Source: Clostridiales bacterium (GTDB taxonomy: Bacteria; Bacillota; Clostridia; Peptostreptococcales; T1SED10-28). From it: a stretch of 11,035 nucleotides of DNA. Every line of letters starts with the position of its first letter. The first letter of the stretch is position 1. The position numbers were made by a program, and so were the translations under genes. The notes under the pieces were generated by a model. It saw nothing but the letters and a program-made list of their open reading frames with translations. It ran no database searches and had not been told where the DNA came from. This document shows positions 1-6,656 of this stretch, one piece after another. The stretch spans positions 1 to 11,035 of the forward strand of contig SLKF01000257.1 of the NCBI GenBank assembly GCA_007134725.1, given 5' to 3'.

Positions 1-12
1 GGGGAATGGACC

Positions 13-783
13 ATGGAAATTATGATGAAAATAGAGCAGAAGATTGAAGCGCTGATCAAAGGTGAAATGGGAAAACTTCATCGACCGGATTTATTCAGAG
101 AGCCCCTTGTCGGCTTTTCTTCAGCAAAGGATTATCGGTACGTGAAGTTAAAAGAATTGATCGGAGACTGGCATTTACATCCCCTAGAAATCCTTCCTGA
201 AGCCGATGGTATCATCAGTTACTTCATCCCCTTTACGAAAGAGGTGGTGGAGGAGCCAAAAACCGTAAAGCACGGTTCTCCCAAATGGGGAGAGTCCTAT
301 GTGGTAATCAATAAATATTTCAATCAGATCAATCATGTCATTTCAAAGTACATTGAAGAGCAGGGCTATCAAGCGGCCACCATTCCCGCCACCCATACTT
401 ATGACCCGAAGGTGTTGAAATCCGCGTGGTCTCATAGAAGTGCCGCAGTAATTGCTGGGGTCGGCGCCTTCGGGGCTAACCGGCTTTTAATTACGGAAAA
501 AGGTTCAGGAGGTAGATTTTGCACAGTGTTAACCTCAGCACCCTTAAAGGGAAAGGACGAACCCGATGAAGTACGATGCCTCTACTTGAAAAACGGTACC
601 TGCGGCCGTTGCGTGGAAGTATGTCCCGTTGATGCCTTGGGTCTTGATGGAACCTTCCATAAATTTGATTGCCAGGAAGAACTTTTTAAAAACGAAAGGC
701 TTATGAAGGTTAGTTTAAATCTTTCCGGTGCTGATGCCTGCGGAAAATGTATCAGTGTCTGCCCCGTGGCCTATCTTGAATAG
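13..783 (+). CDS. QueG-like 4Fe-4S double-cluster protein
   Basis: Predicted 256-residue cytoplasmic iron-sulfur protein related to epoxyqueuosine reductase (QueG). The C-terminal third carries two four-cysteine sets, C189/C197/C200/C204 and C220/C243/C246/C250. Each ends in a ferredoxin-type CXXCXXXCP, so two 4Fe-4S clusters are likely. The middle segment around residues 130-157 (D131, then HRSAAVIAGVGAFGAN) resembles the QueG stretch holding its catalytic Asp and the conserved AGxGxxGxN turn. It is much shorter than true QueG, which has about 310-380 residues and extra C-terminal repeats, so I do not assign tRNA queuosine synthesis. Such short paralogues are common in anaerobes and their substrate is unknown to me. 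ATG 13 has GGGGA eight bases upstream; ATG 22 and ATG 25 are alternatives, and upstream sequence is missing. The next gene begins about 25 bases after its stop, so the two are probably cotranscribed. There is no signal peptide or membrane segment. Confidence 0.85.
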   Translation: MEIMMKIEQKIEALIKGEMGKLHRPDLFREPLVGFSSAKDYRYVKLKELIGDWHLHPLEILPEADGIISYFIPFTKEVVEEPKTVKHGSPKWGESYVVINKYFNQINHVISKYIEEQGYQAATIPATHTYDPKVLKSAWSHRSAAVIAGVGAFGANRLLITEKGSGGRFCTVLTSAPLKGKDEPDEVRCLYLKNGTCGRCVEVCPVDALGLDGTFHKFDCQEELFKNERLMKVSLNLSGADACGKCISVCPVAYLE

Positions 784-792
784 GAGACAAAC

Positions 793-804
793 AAAGGAGT
801 TGAT
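793..804 (+). promoter_or_regulatory. Ribosome binding site that decides the nitrilase start
   Basis: AAAGGAGTTGAT matches the extended anti-Shine-Dalgarno complement (AAAGGAGGTGAT) at all but one base. Measured from GGAG, the TTG at 809 lies nine bases downstream. The ATG at 803 is only three bases away and overlaps the pairing region. This favours initiation at TTG 809. Confidence 0.6.
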
Positions 805-808
805 GAAA

Positions 809-1726
809 TTGGAAAAGAAACTGAAAGTCGCCGTGGTACAAGAGGCCCCGATTATTTTTGATTTGCAAAAAACCATGAAAAAAACAATTGAACTGACCAA
901 AGAGGCAGCCTCAACCGGCGCAAAACTGATTGTTTTTCCTGAGAGTTTCATTCCCTGTTATCCAAGAGGGCTTACCTTTGGAATGGTTATTGGAAAGCGC
1001 ACCCAGGAAGGCAGGGAAGATTATCAGCGTTACTATGATAATGCCGTGGCCGTACCCGGTCCGGAGTTGGATCGTTTAGCAGAGCTTACGAAGGAGTTGG
1101 ACGTTTACTTATCCATTGGCGTTACGGAGAAAAATGGGAATGGCCTTGACGGTACCCTGCACTGTTCCAATTTATTTTTTGGCCCCGAGGGCTATCTTGG
1201 AAGACATCGAAAATTAAAACCGACGGCGGCGGAACGGGTCATTTGGGGAGAAGATGATGGATCTACCTTAACCGTAGTGGATACCCCCTATGGAAAAATG
1301 GGCTCATTAATTTGTTGGGAAAATTACATGCCCTTAGCCAGAATGGCGATGTATATGAAAGGGGTTAATCTCTATATTGTGCCTACGGCGGACCAGAGGG
1401 AAGTATATCAGGCGACCCTTCGGCATATTGCCTTTGAAGGGCGATGTTTTGTCATCATGAGTAATCAGTACGTGGAAAAATCCATGTACCCTAAGGATTT
1501 GAACTATTATAAAGATCTGCAGGACCAACCGGATATTATGTCCAGAGGGGGGAGTTGCATCATTAACCCTTACGGAGAATACATTGCGGGACCTTTATTT
1601 GACAAACCGGGGATTGTTACCGCGGAGCTGGATTTAGATCAGATCATACAGTCCAAATTCGACTGGGATCCTGTAGGCCATTACAATAGACCGGATATCT
1701 TTGATTTTAAAGTGAATGAAAGATGA
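809..1726 (+). CDS. Nitrilase (carbon-nitrogen hydrolase superfamily)
   Basis: Enzyme of the nitrilase branch, expected to hydrolyse an organic nitrile to a carboxylic acid and ammonia in the cytoplasm. The Glu-Lys-Cys triad is intact: E45 in FPESFIPCYPRG, K135 in HRKLKPTAAER and C169 in LICWENYMPLAR. The HRKLxPTxxERxxWGxxDGS block and the ICWENYMPLAR block are typical of branch 1 nitrilases rather than of amidases or beta-ureidopropionases. Natural substrate cannot be told from sequence. At 305 residues it is slightly shorter than many nitrilases (about 310-360). The start is taken as TTG 809 on ribosome-binding-site spacing; ATG 803 would add two residues. The reading frame is open back to 728, but that part overlaps the preceding gene and has no ribosome binding site. 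It is probably cotranscribed with the QueG-like gene and ends before the terminator at about 1800-1845. Confidence 0.92.
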   Translation: MEKKLKVAVVQEAPIIFDLQKTMKKTIELTKEAASTGAKLIVFPESFIPCYPRGLTFGMVIGKRTQEGREDYQRYYDNAVAVPGPELDRLAELTKELDVYLSIGVTEKNGNGLDGTLHCSNLFFGPEGYLGRHRKLKPTAAERVIWGEDDGSTLTVVDTPYGKMGSLICWENYMPLARMAMYMKGVNLYIVPTADQREVYQATLRHIAFEGRCFVIMSNQYVEKSMYPKDLNYYKDLQDQPDIMSRGGSCIINPYGEYIAGPLFDKPGIVTAELDLDQIIQSKFDWDPVGHYNRPDIFDFKVNER

Positions 1727-1797
1727 CCGAAAAGAGATGCTATCGTTTAGCAACAGCAAAGAGCTGGATGCCGCATGGGGTTGGGTGAAAGCATAAA

Positions 1798-1848
1798 GAA
1801 AAACCGTCGGGAAGTGAAAATTCGCTTTCCGGCGGTTTTATAATTTTA
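1798..1848. terminator. Bidirectional rho-independent terminator
   Basis: The arms at 1801-1816 (AAACCGTCGGGAAGTG) and 1823-1838 (CGCTTTCCGGCGGTTT) pair fully when G-U wobbles are allowed, around a six-base AAAATT loop. A T-rich tail follows on the + strand (TTTTATAATTTTA). The reverse strand gives TTTTTCTTT. It lies between the convergent nitrilase and universal stress protein genes and can serve both, although it is about 60 bases past the stress protein stop. Confidence 0.85.
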
Positions 1849-1901
1849 TATGGGTTCTGATTGCTTTGTTTAAACCCATGGTAAGTCGTGGGTTACCTTA
1901 C

Positions 1902-2357
1902 TTATTTAACCACAAGAACATTGACTTTTGATTCTTGGATTACTCCGTTACTTACACTTCCGAGCATAAGTTTTTTCACGCCTCCATAACCGCGACTGCC
2001 CATTACGATGATGTCATAACCTTCCTTTTCCGCAAGTTCTGTAATTTCCTGAACCGGATTACCCTTAAGAATTTTCTTGGAGACTTTTGTGTCTCTATTT
2101 TCGAATTCACTAACGGCTTTACTCATTAAGTTTGTTATGGCTAGATATTTATCAAGTTCTTGCTTTTCATGGGCCGAAAGTTCCCGTGCTATACGACCGC
2201 TACTTTCGTTTGCAGCTTGCCAAATCGAGGCTTCTTTTGCCGGATAAACATGGACTAAGGTCACCTCTTCCGCATTGTAGGCCAGGGCCATTTCGTTAGC
2301 ACTTTTTACCGCTTGATAGCTTTGTTCGGAACCGTCAAAACAGACTAATATTTTCAT
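1902..2357 (-). CDS. Universal stress protein, UspA family
   Basis: Single-domain 151-residue Usp protein with an alpha/beta Rossmann-like fold, expected to be a cytoplasmic, probably dimeric, nucleotide-binding stress protein. MKILVCFDGSE opens the first strand, with D8 at the usual nucleotide-contacting position. The ATP-binding signature GxxG-x9-GS is complete (G120, G123, G133, S134), followed by a typical C-terminal strand NVLVV. This makes it an ATP-binding type Usp by family knowledge. The start is ATG 2357 because GGGAGG lies about seven bases upstream of it. The frame stays open to 2432, but that longer start lies upstream of the predicted -10 box and so would not be transcribed. The gene is monocistronic, faces the nitrilase gene and is divergent from the patatin gene. 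Target process unknown. Confidence 0.93.
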   Translation of the reverse strand: MKILVCFDGSEQSYQAVKSANEMALAYNAEEVTLVHVYPAKEASIWQAANESSGRIARELSAHEKQELDKYLAITNLMSKAVSEFENRDTKVSKKILKGNPVQEITELAEKEGYDIIVMGSRGYGGVKKLMLGSVSNGVIQESKVNVLVVK

Positions 2358-2423
2358 AGTATACCTCCCTTTTAATAGAAGAAAAGATATAGTTCTTCCC
2401 ATCTTTTTTCTATTCTTACCTTT

Positions 2424-2452
2424 ATTGTACACCTAAATCATTAATTTGTTAA
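2424..2452 (-). promoter_or_regulatory. SigA-type promoter of the universal stress protein gene
   Basis: Read on the - strand, TTAACA (2447-2452) is followed after exactly 17 bases by TACAAT (2424-2429). Both are close to the TTGACA/TATAAT consensus. Transcription would begin near 2417, giving a leader of about 60 bases before ATG 2357. The promoter position also excludes the longer open-frame start at 2432. Confidence 0.75.
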
Positions 2453-2483
2453 GTATTTTACGAACACTCACGGTGGAAAGGAT

Positions 2484-2519
2484 CATAGTAAGAGACCGTT
2501 GGAATCACAAGATACTATG
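2484..2519. repeat. Inverted repeat, 7-bp arms with 22-base spacer
   Basis: CATAGTA (2484-2490) and TACTATG (2513-2519) are perfect reverse complements and could extend by one G-T pair. The pair lies five bases before the 17-bp palindrome, in the gap between the divergent stress protein and patatin genes. Arms this short can arise by chance. No T-tract follows, so it is not a terminator. Confidence 0.35.
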
Positions 2520-2523
2520 GAGA

Positions 2524-2540
2524 ACGTTTTCCGAAAACGT
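2524..2540. repeat. 17-bp near-perfect palindrome, possible operator
   Basis: ACGTTTTC-C-GAAAACGT has two perfect 8-bp arms around one central base. It lies about 70 bp upstream of the stress protein -35 box and about 290 bp before the patatin start. The near-zero loop fits a site for a dimeric DNA-binding protein better than an RNA hairpin. It does not match regulator consensus sites that I know, such as the CcpA cre. No regulator gene is visible in the window. Confidence 0.45.
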
Positions 2541-2544
2541 ATGA

Positions 2545-2814
2545 CTGTTTAGTAGAAGCAATTCTTTGTACGGTTTATTTAATGATGCGCAGGGTAAAGT
2601 AACTAATAAGTGGGAAAACTATAACAAGAAGAAATTTCTTCTGCAAAGAAGAGCAAGGTGCTGATCGATCAGAGCGGGAAATACGACAACACCCAGGATG
2701 AAGAATTTCTGCTGTGGATTTTTTTCAATAGCTGCGACCGATGGCATAAAAGAAAACCGAACAGATAAAGTCAGCGTGGAAGTTCGATTATTTGAAAGAT
2801 CAGTAAAATTTTAA
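2545..2814 (+). pseudogene. Possible frameshifted gene remnant, family unrecognised
   Basis: This stretch of the 2433-2831 gap has no intact gene, but three segments read like coding sequence. Frame one, about 2557-2631, encodes SNSLYGLFNDAQGKVTNKWE and a short lysine-rich tail. A second frame, about 2625-2720, includes KVLIDQSGKYDNTQDEEFLL. The first frame resumes at about 2722-2814 with ATDGIKENRTDKVSVEVRLF and a stop at 2812. The second shift falls at a seven-T run (2719-2725), where one extra T would account for it. The relic ends 17 bases before the patatin ATG, as an operon partner would. I recognise no family and there is no plausible start with a ribosome binding site. Open frames this short also occur by chance, so this is a suggestion from amino-acid composition and layout, not a firm call. 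Confidence 0.3.
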
Positions 2815-2831
2815 TTGGGAAGGTGCATAGG

Positions 2832-3701
2832 ATGAAAAAAATCGGATTGGTGTTAGAAGGTGGAGGCATGAGAGGGTTGTACACCTCCGGGGTTCTGGAT
2901 TATTTCATGGAAAAGGAGCTCTATTTTCCCTATGTAATCGGTGTTTCTGCCGGTGCATGCAATGCACTGTCCTATATTTCCAGACAACCTGGAAGAAGTC
3001 ATAACATCAATATCAACTATGCCAATGATCCGCGATATATTAACTATACCAATTTACTAAAAGGGGAAGGGCTTTTTAATATGGAGTTCGCATTCAATGA
3101 TATACCGGACTATTTGATTCCCTTTGATTATGAGAGATTTGAACAAGCATCAGAAAGACTCATAATTCCAGCAACCGATTGCGAAACAGGAAAGGCAGTA
3201 TATTTTGAGAAAAACAAGTGTGAAGATATAATTACTGCAGTTAAAGCCTCAAGCAGTATGCCCTTTGTTTCAAAAATGGTTTACTTGGAAGGGTATCAAT
3301 TACTGGATGGTGGCATTGCAGATCCCATACCGATTGCTAAGTCGGTTGAAGATGGAAATTCAATTAATGTGGTAATTTTAACAAGGGATAAAGGTTATAG
3401 AAAGAGCCCATCTGTCCTTCATAAATTAGCGAGGACAAAATACCCGAAAAATAATGAATTGACAGAGGCTATCTGTACCAGCTATCAAATATACAATGAC
3501 ACTTTAGATTATATTGAAAAAATGGAAGAAGGAAATGAAATTTTCGTTCTCAGGCCCAGTAGATCCACTGAAATCCATAGGGTTGAGCGGGATGTAGACA
3601 AATTGGAAAACCTATATATGGAAGGATATCAAGATGCAAAGAAAAAATTTGCTGAACTGGAAATGAACATAACCTCTCTTGATTCGATTACTTTAACGTA
3701 G
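2832..3701 (+). CDS. Patatin-like phospholipase, YjjU type
   Basis: Cytoplasmic serine hydrolase of the patatin family, expected to cleave acyl esters of phospholipids or related lipids. All catalytic elements are present: the oxyanion-hole loop GGGMRG at residues 10-15, nucleophile S39 in GVSAG and catalytic D159 in LLDGG. The following stretch ADPIPIAKS, the ILTRDKGYRKSP block and the C-terminal segment ending near GYQDAKKKF match YjjU-like bacterial patatins. The length of 289 residues is normal for Gram-positive members. The start is ATG 2832, seven bases after GGGAAGGTG; the GTG at 2823 lies inside that ribosome binding site. There is no signal peptide. Codons look more A/T-rich than in the flanking aldolase and nitrilase genes, by eye. 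The aldolase gene follows after 89 bases with no terminator between them. Physiological substrate unknown. Confidence 0.92.
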   Translation: MKKIGLVLEGGGMRGLYTSGVLDYFMEKELYFPYVIGVSAGACNALSYISRQPGRSHNININYANDPRYINYTNLLKGEGLFNMEFAFNDIPDYLIPFDYERFEQASERLIIPATDCETGKAVYFEKNKCEDIITAVKASSSMPFVSKMVYLEGYQLLDGGIADPIPIAKSVEDGNSINVVILTRDKGYRKSPSVLHKLARTKYPKNNELTEAICTSYQIYNDTLDYIEKMEEGNEIFVLRPSRSTEIHRVERDVDKLENLYMEGYQDAKKKFAELEMNITSLDSITLT

Positions 3702-3790
3702 ATTTGGGTATATAAAAAAGAGATAGGCACCAATCATTTATTTTTAGGAAAAAAAAAAAGATAAGCAATTATCAGAAACGAGGTGGTATT
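3702..3790 (+). other. Patatin-aldolase intergenic spacer with 11-A run
   Basis: An A/T-rich spacer with an uninterrupted run of 11 A near 3749-3759. I find no stable hairpin and no convincing -35/-10 pair. Read-through from the patatin gene into the aldolase gene is possible, or a promoter too weak to recognise by eye lies within the patatin 3' end. GAGGTGG (3780-3786) is the ribosome binding site for the GTG start at 3791. Confidence 0.4.
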
Positions 3791-4678
3791 GTGCAAAATC
3801 AACAAATGGAAAGAATGCGTAAAGGAAATGGATTTATCGCCGCCCTGGACCAAAGTGGAGGCAGTACACCGAAAGCATTGGCAGGATACGGTATACAGGA
3901 AGATGCCTATTCCAATGAAGAAGAAATGTTTGATCTGGTCCACGCCATGCGTTCCCGCATTATGACCAGTCCGGCATTTACCGGGGACAAAATCCTTGGG
4001 GTAATTCTGTTTGAACAGACCATGGACCGAGAGGTAAAAGGCATGCAGACCCCGGACTACTTATGGAAAGAAAAAGGCATTGCTTCTTTCTTGAAAGTGG
4101 ACAAAGGACTGGCGGAAATGTCCGAAGGGGTGCAGCTGATGAAACCCATTACCACGTTGGAGGAACTGCTTCAACGGGGCAAAAAGCGAAATGTTTTCGG
4201 AACCAAAATGCGATCCGTGATCAAAGAGGCCGATGAAACAGGCATTGAAAAAATCGTCAGTCAACAGTTTGAATACGGAAAACAAATTCTGGATGCGGGA
4301 CTGATGCCCATCCTTGAGCCGGAAATAGACATCAACAGCTCCGATAAGGGAGAATCGGAAAAACTGCTGATGGAGGAAATTCTTAAACACCTTAACACCC
4401 TGGAGGATGACCAGAAGATCATGTTAAAACTCTCCATTCCCAACGAAGAGGGCTTTTACAGTGAACTGGTGAATCATCCGAAGGTACTGCGGGTAGTGGC
4501 ACTCTCCGGAGGCTACAGTCGAGATAAAGCCGTAGAGCTGCTAGCCAAAAACCCCGGTGTTATCGCAAGTTTTTCCCGAGCACTATTAGAAGGCTTGACG
4601 GTAGAGCAGACGGAAGAAAACTTCGACCAGATGCTAAGCGCTTCCATCGATAAAATTTATCAGGCTTCCATCAAATAA
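3791..4678 (+). CDS. fda: Class I fructose-bisphosphate aldolase
   Basis: Glycolytic and gluconeogenic enzyme that reversibly splits fructose 1,6-bisphosphate into glyceraldehyde 3-phosphate and dihydroxyacetone phosphate through a Schiff base, without metal. It matches the roughly 295-residue bacterial class I type known from Staphylococcus. The Schiff-base lysine is K213 in MLKLSIP. Other active-site blocks are AALDQSGGSTPKAL (D20, K28), ILEPEID (E176, E178) and the C-terminal VALSGGYSR and ASFSRAL segments, which form the phosphate-binding part. The start is GTG 3791, preceded closely by GAGGTGG. The in-frame ATG at 3806 has no ribosome binding site and would trim the N-terminus. The gene is followed immediately by a strong terminator. 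Many Clostridia use the class II zinc enzyme instead; whether this genome has both cannot be seen here. Confidence 0.95.
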   Translation: MQNQQMERMRKGNGFIAALDQSGGSTPKALAGYGIQEDAYSNEEEMFDLVHAMRSRIMTSPAFTGDKILGVILFEQTMDREVKGMQTPDYLWKEKGIASFLKVDKGLAEMSEGVQLMKPITTLEELLQRGKKRNVFGTKMRSVIKEADETGIEKIVSQQFEYGKQILDAGLMPILEPEIDINSSDKGESEKLLMEEILKHLNTLEDDQKIMLKLSIPNEEGFYSELVNHPKVLRVVALSGGYSRDKAVELLAKNPGVIASFSRALLEGLTVEQTEENFDQMLSASIDKIYQASIK

Positions 4679-4681
4679 TAC

Positions 4682-4715
4682 AAAATCCCCTTTTGTTTAA
4701 AAGGGGATTTTTTTT
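4682..4715. terminator. Strong rho-independent terminator after the aldolase gene
   Basis: Thirteen-base arms, AAAATCCCCTTTT (4682-4694) and AAAAGGGGATTTT (4699-4711), pair perfectly around a GTTT loop and run into eight T on the + strand (4708-4715). The T-tract overlaps the stop codon of the convergent LtaS-like gene at 4714-4716. In reverse the hairpin is followed by TTTTG, so it can probably also end that transcript, less efficiently. Confidence 0.92.
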
Positions 4716-6474
4716 ACGGTCCGGAAGGCTCCACGCTTTCCGGATCATCTATTATTTGGTTTTTCAGTGTTCGATATAATTCGATAATCTCCTGATACTC
4801 TCTGCTCTCACGATCATGGTGCTTCCCATCGCCATCGATATACTCCGTATTTAGAATTACAGGGGCACGATCATGGATTTCCTCCACCATTTGAAGATAC
4901 GGTGGTTTTTCCATGCCTGCCTGTTCTAAAATTAAATGAGATAGGGCCGTGGCATTTTTTAAGGGCAGTTCCTTTTCTTCCAGGGAATAGTTTGCCCATA
5001 GGACATAGGGGACCGTATAAAGTCTTAAATCATCCTGCAATTCTTGCGGGTTTTCCTCTCCGATGTATCCCAGTTCTCGATAAAGGCTGTAATTATTGCC
5101 CAGCATGGGAAGATGATCCCCGAAAAATAGTAACAATGTGGGCTCGTCGGAGGTTTTTAAATAGTCGACCAGTTTTTTTAGTGCCTGATCCGAATAATAA
5201 AGTCCATCGGCATAGGTTTGTAACATGGTCTCTTCCCTGTTATCCAAGTTGTGCTTGAAATCAATTACCGGCTCATTTCGAAGTTCATTATAGGGACCAT
5301 GATTTTGCATCGTCACCGTAAAGTTGAAAATGGGCTTTTCCGATTCTTCGATGCGTTTGATGATCTCATCGGTTATATAATCGTCGGATATAAAAGGTCC
5401 CAGGGTTTGGCTGTCATCTAAATCTTCTAAGGCGGTGAATTTATCAAATCCCAGGTAGGGATACACTTCATGCCGTCGATAGTACCAATGATGATAAGGG
5501 TGCAGGGCATCCGTATGATAGCCCTGTTCTTGAAAAATTGATGCAAGGGATGGCGTAGGACCGTCAATGTCATTACGATAAACCATATGCCAATCCGCAG
5601 GATAAGTTTTGAGACTGATACCGGTTAACACTTCAAATTCCGTATTCGCAGTACCACCTCCAAACACCGGGACATAGGCCTCCCCATGTATGCTTTCCTC
5701 TTTTAGATCCTCAAAATTTTGAATCGGATTCGGGGAAAACTCCGTATCCAGCAGATTAATATCCCAAAAGGATTCACTCATAATAATAATGACATTGGGA
5801 TCCTGATCCTTGAATTTGGATTCAGTAGGATTTTCATCCGATTGATTCTCATCATTCAACTCCCCTTCCAGGTCTTCCCATGCCAAGGAAGATTCCGGTT
5901 CCTCTTCCACCACGGCTCTCGGTAGAGAGTAGATAAATCCAAGCTCCCAGGGGCCATAAGCCTGGGAATAAAGCCCTTCTCCAACCAGAAAAACCGCTAA
6001 GCAGATCCCCAAGGTGGAAAGAGCACTGATTTTAAAATCTCGATTAGGTCGATCCCCAAACAACTTTTTCATCAACCGATATACACCAAACAGTACCGGC
6101 CCCACGAGTAGGACTGCGGCGATGGAGGTAGGGGTTAATAAATTCGGAGTTAAGGCGAAAAATTCCCGAACCAAAAAGATGTCCTTCGGTTGAAAAGGAA
6201 CATTTCGAAGATTAATTTTATTACCGTTTACAACGCCAAGCAGCACGCTGCCGACTAAAACAAACCAAACCCCACGGTAGAGTTTCCCAAAACAAAATCC
6301 CATCAATAAGGCTAAGCCCACCAGCAATGTGAGATTTACTAAAAAAATTAAGGGATTTTGAACCATCCACAAAAGGACCTCACGGATACTTGTTCGAAAT
6401 AAATATTCACTAAAAACTATGGGAATACTCATCAACAATCCCAATTTGAGTACATATCCATTCTTCTCCTTCAT
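4714..6474 (-). CDS. LtaS-type membrane phosphoglycerol transferase (sulfatase fold)
   Basis: A 586-residue polytopic membrane enzyme of the lipoteichoic acid synthase family. Members transfer glycerol phosphate from phosphatidylglycerol to a growing polymer or glycolipid outside the membrane, using Mn2+. About five membrane segments occupy residues 8-25, 41-60, 67-84, 115-135 and 149-168. The extracellular alkaline-phosphatase-like domain follows from about residue 226. Metal and catalytic residues fit LtaS: E234 in MSESFWD, nucleophile T275 in GGGTANTEFE, H392 in MQNHGPY, and D453/H454 in FGDHLPML. Between the membrane part and the catalytic domain is an unusually acidic linker (residues 190-225, 15 Asp/Glu against two Lys). 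ATG 6474 follows AGGGGGA with normal spacing. The gene is alone, with no other teichoic acid gene nearby, so polymer synthase, primase or another phosphoglycerol transfer role cannot be separated. Confidence 0.9.
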   Translation of the reverse strand: MKEKNGYVLKLGLLMSIPIVFSEYLFRTSIREVLLWMVQNPLIFLVNLTLLVGLALLMGFCFGKLYRGVWFVLVGSVLLGVVNGNKINLRNVPFQPKDIFLVREFFALTPNLLTPTSIAAVLLVGPVLFGVYRLMKKLFGDRPNRDFKISALSTLGICLAVFLVGEGLYSQAYGPWELGFIYSLPRAVVEEEPESSLAWEDLEGELNDENQSDENPTESKFKDQDPNVIIIMSESFWDINLLDTEFSPNPIQNFEDLKEESIHGEAYVPVFGGGTANTEFEVLTGISLKTYPADWHMVYRNDIDGPTPSLASIFQEQGYHTDALHPYHHWYYRRHEVYPYLGFDKFTALEDLDDSQTLGPFISDDYITDEIIKRIEESEKPIFNFTVTMQNHGPYNELRNEPVIDFKHNLDNREETMLQTYADGLYYSDQALKKLVDYLKTSDEPTLLLFFGDHLPMLGNNYSLYRELGYIGEENPQELQDDLRLYTVPYVLWANYSLEEKELPLKNATALSHLILEQAGMEKPPYLQMVEEIHDRAPVILNTEYIDGDGKHHDRESREYQEIIELYRTLKNQIIDDPESVEPSGP

Positions 6475-6528
6475 AATTTCCCCCTATTCCATTTTTCCAA
6501 ATAACCATAAATTATAACTAGCATCTAA

Positions 6529-6537
6529 ATTATAGCA
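6529..6537 (-). promoter_or_regulatory. Extended -10 promoter candidate for the LtaS-like gene
   Basis: On the - strand, TGCTATAAT is a perfect extended -10 element. The -35 region 17 bases upstream is poor, which an extended -10 tolerates. A second TATAAT lies closer to the gene at 6511-6516 but has no better -35. Either would give a short leader before ATG 6474. Confidence 0.5.
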
Positions 6538-6584
6538 ATAAAATGTTTCATGGATGTATCATGGAAATGAGGGGCAGGACATAA

Positions 6585-6620
6585 AAAAGAACCTTGTCCA
6601 ATGAAAGACGAGGTTCTTTT
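6585..6620 (-). terminator. Rho-independent terminator of the MFS gene
   Basis: AAAAGAACCTTGTC (6585-6598) and GACGAGGTTCTTTT (6607-6620) pair over 14 bases with one G-U wobble and an eight-base loop. On the - strand the stem runs into TTTTTT, about 40 bases after the MFS stop codon. It separates the MFS gene from the LtaS-like gene downstream on the same strand. Confidence 0.85.
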
Positions 6621-6656
6621 ATGCTGTATATTAGATTTAAGTTAAGTGGCGGTGGG

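Noticed and set aside
1737..1796. Small ORF of 19 codons after the nitrilase gene
   Set aside because: Too short, only a weak purine stretch upstream, no recognisable product, and it lies in the 3' trailer just before a terminator.
1861..1890. Small inverted repeat AACCCA/TGGGTT just after the stress protein stop
   Set aside because: Six-base arms and no T-tract on either strand; the stronger hairpin at 1801-1838 is the likely terminator.
4061..4390. 109-codon open frame on the - strand inside the aldolase gene
   Set aside because: Antisense shadow of the aldolase coding sequence with low-complexity Phe-rich translation.
4902..5258. 118-codon open frame on the + strand inside the LtaS-like gene
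   Set aside because: Antisense shadow of a well-supported gene, without ribosome binding site or domain signal.
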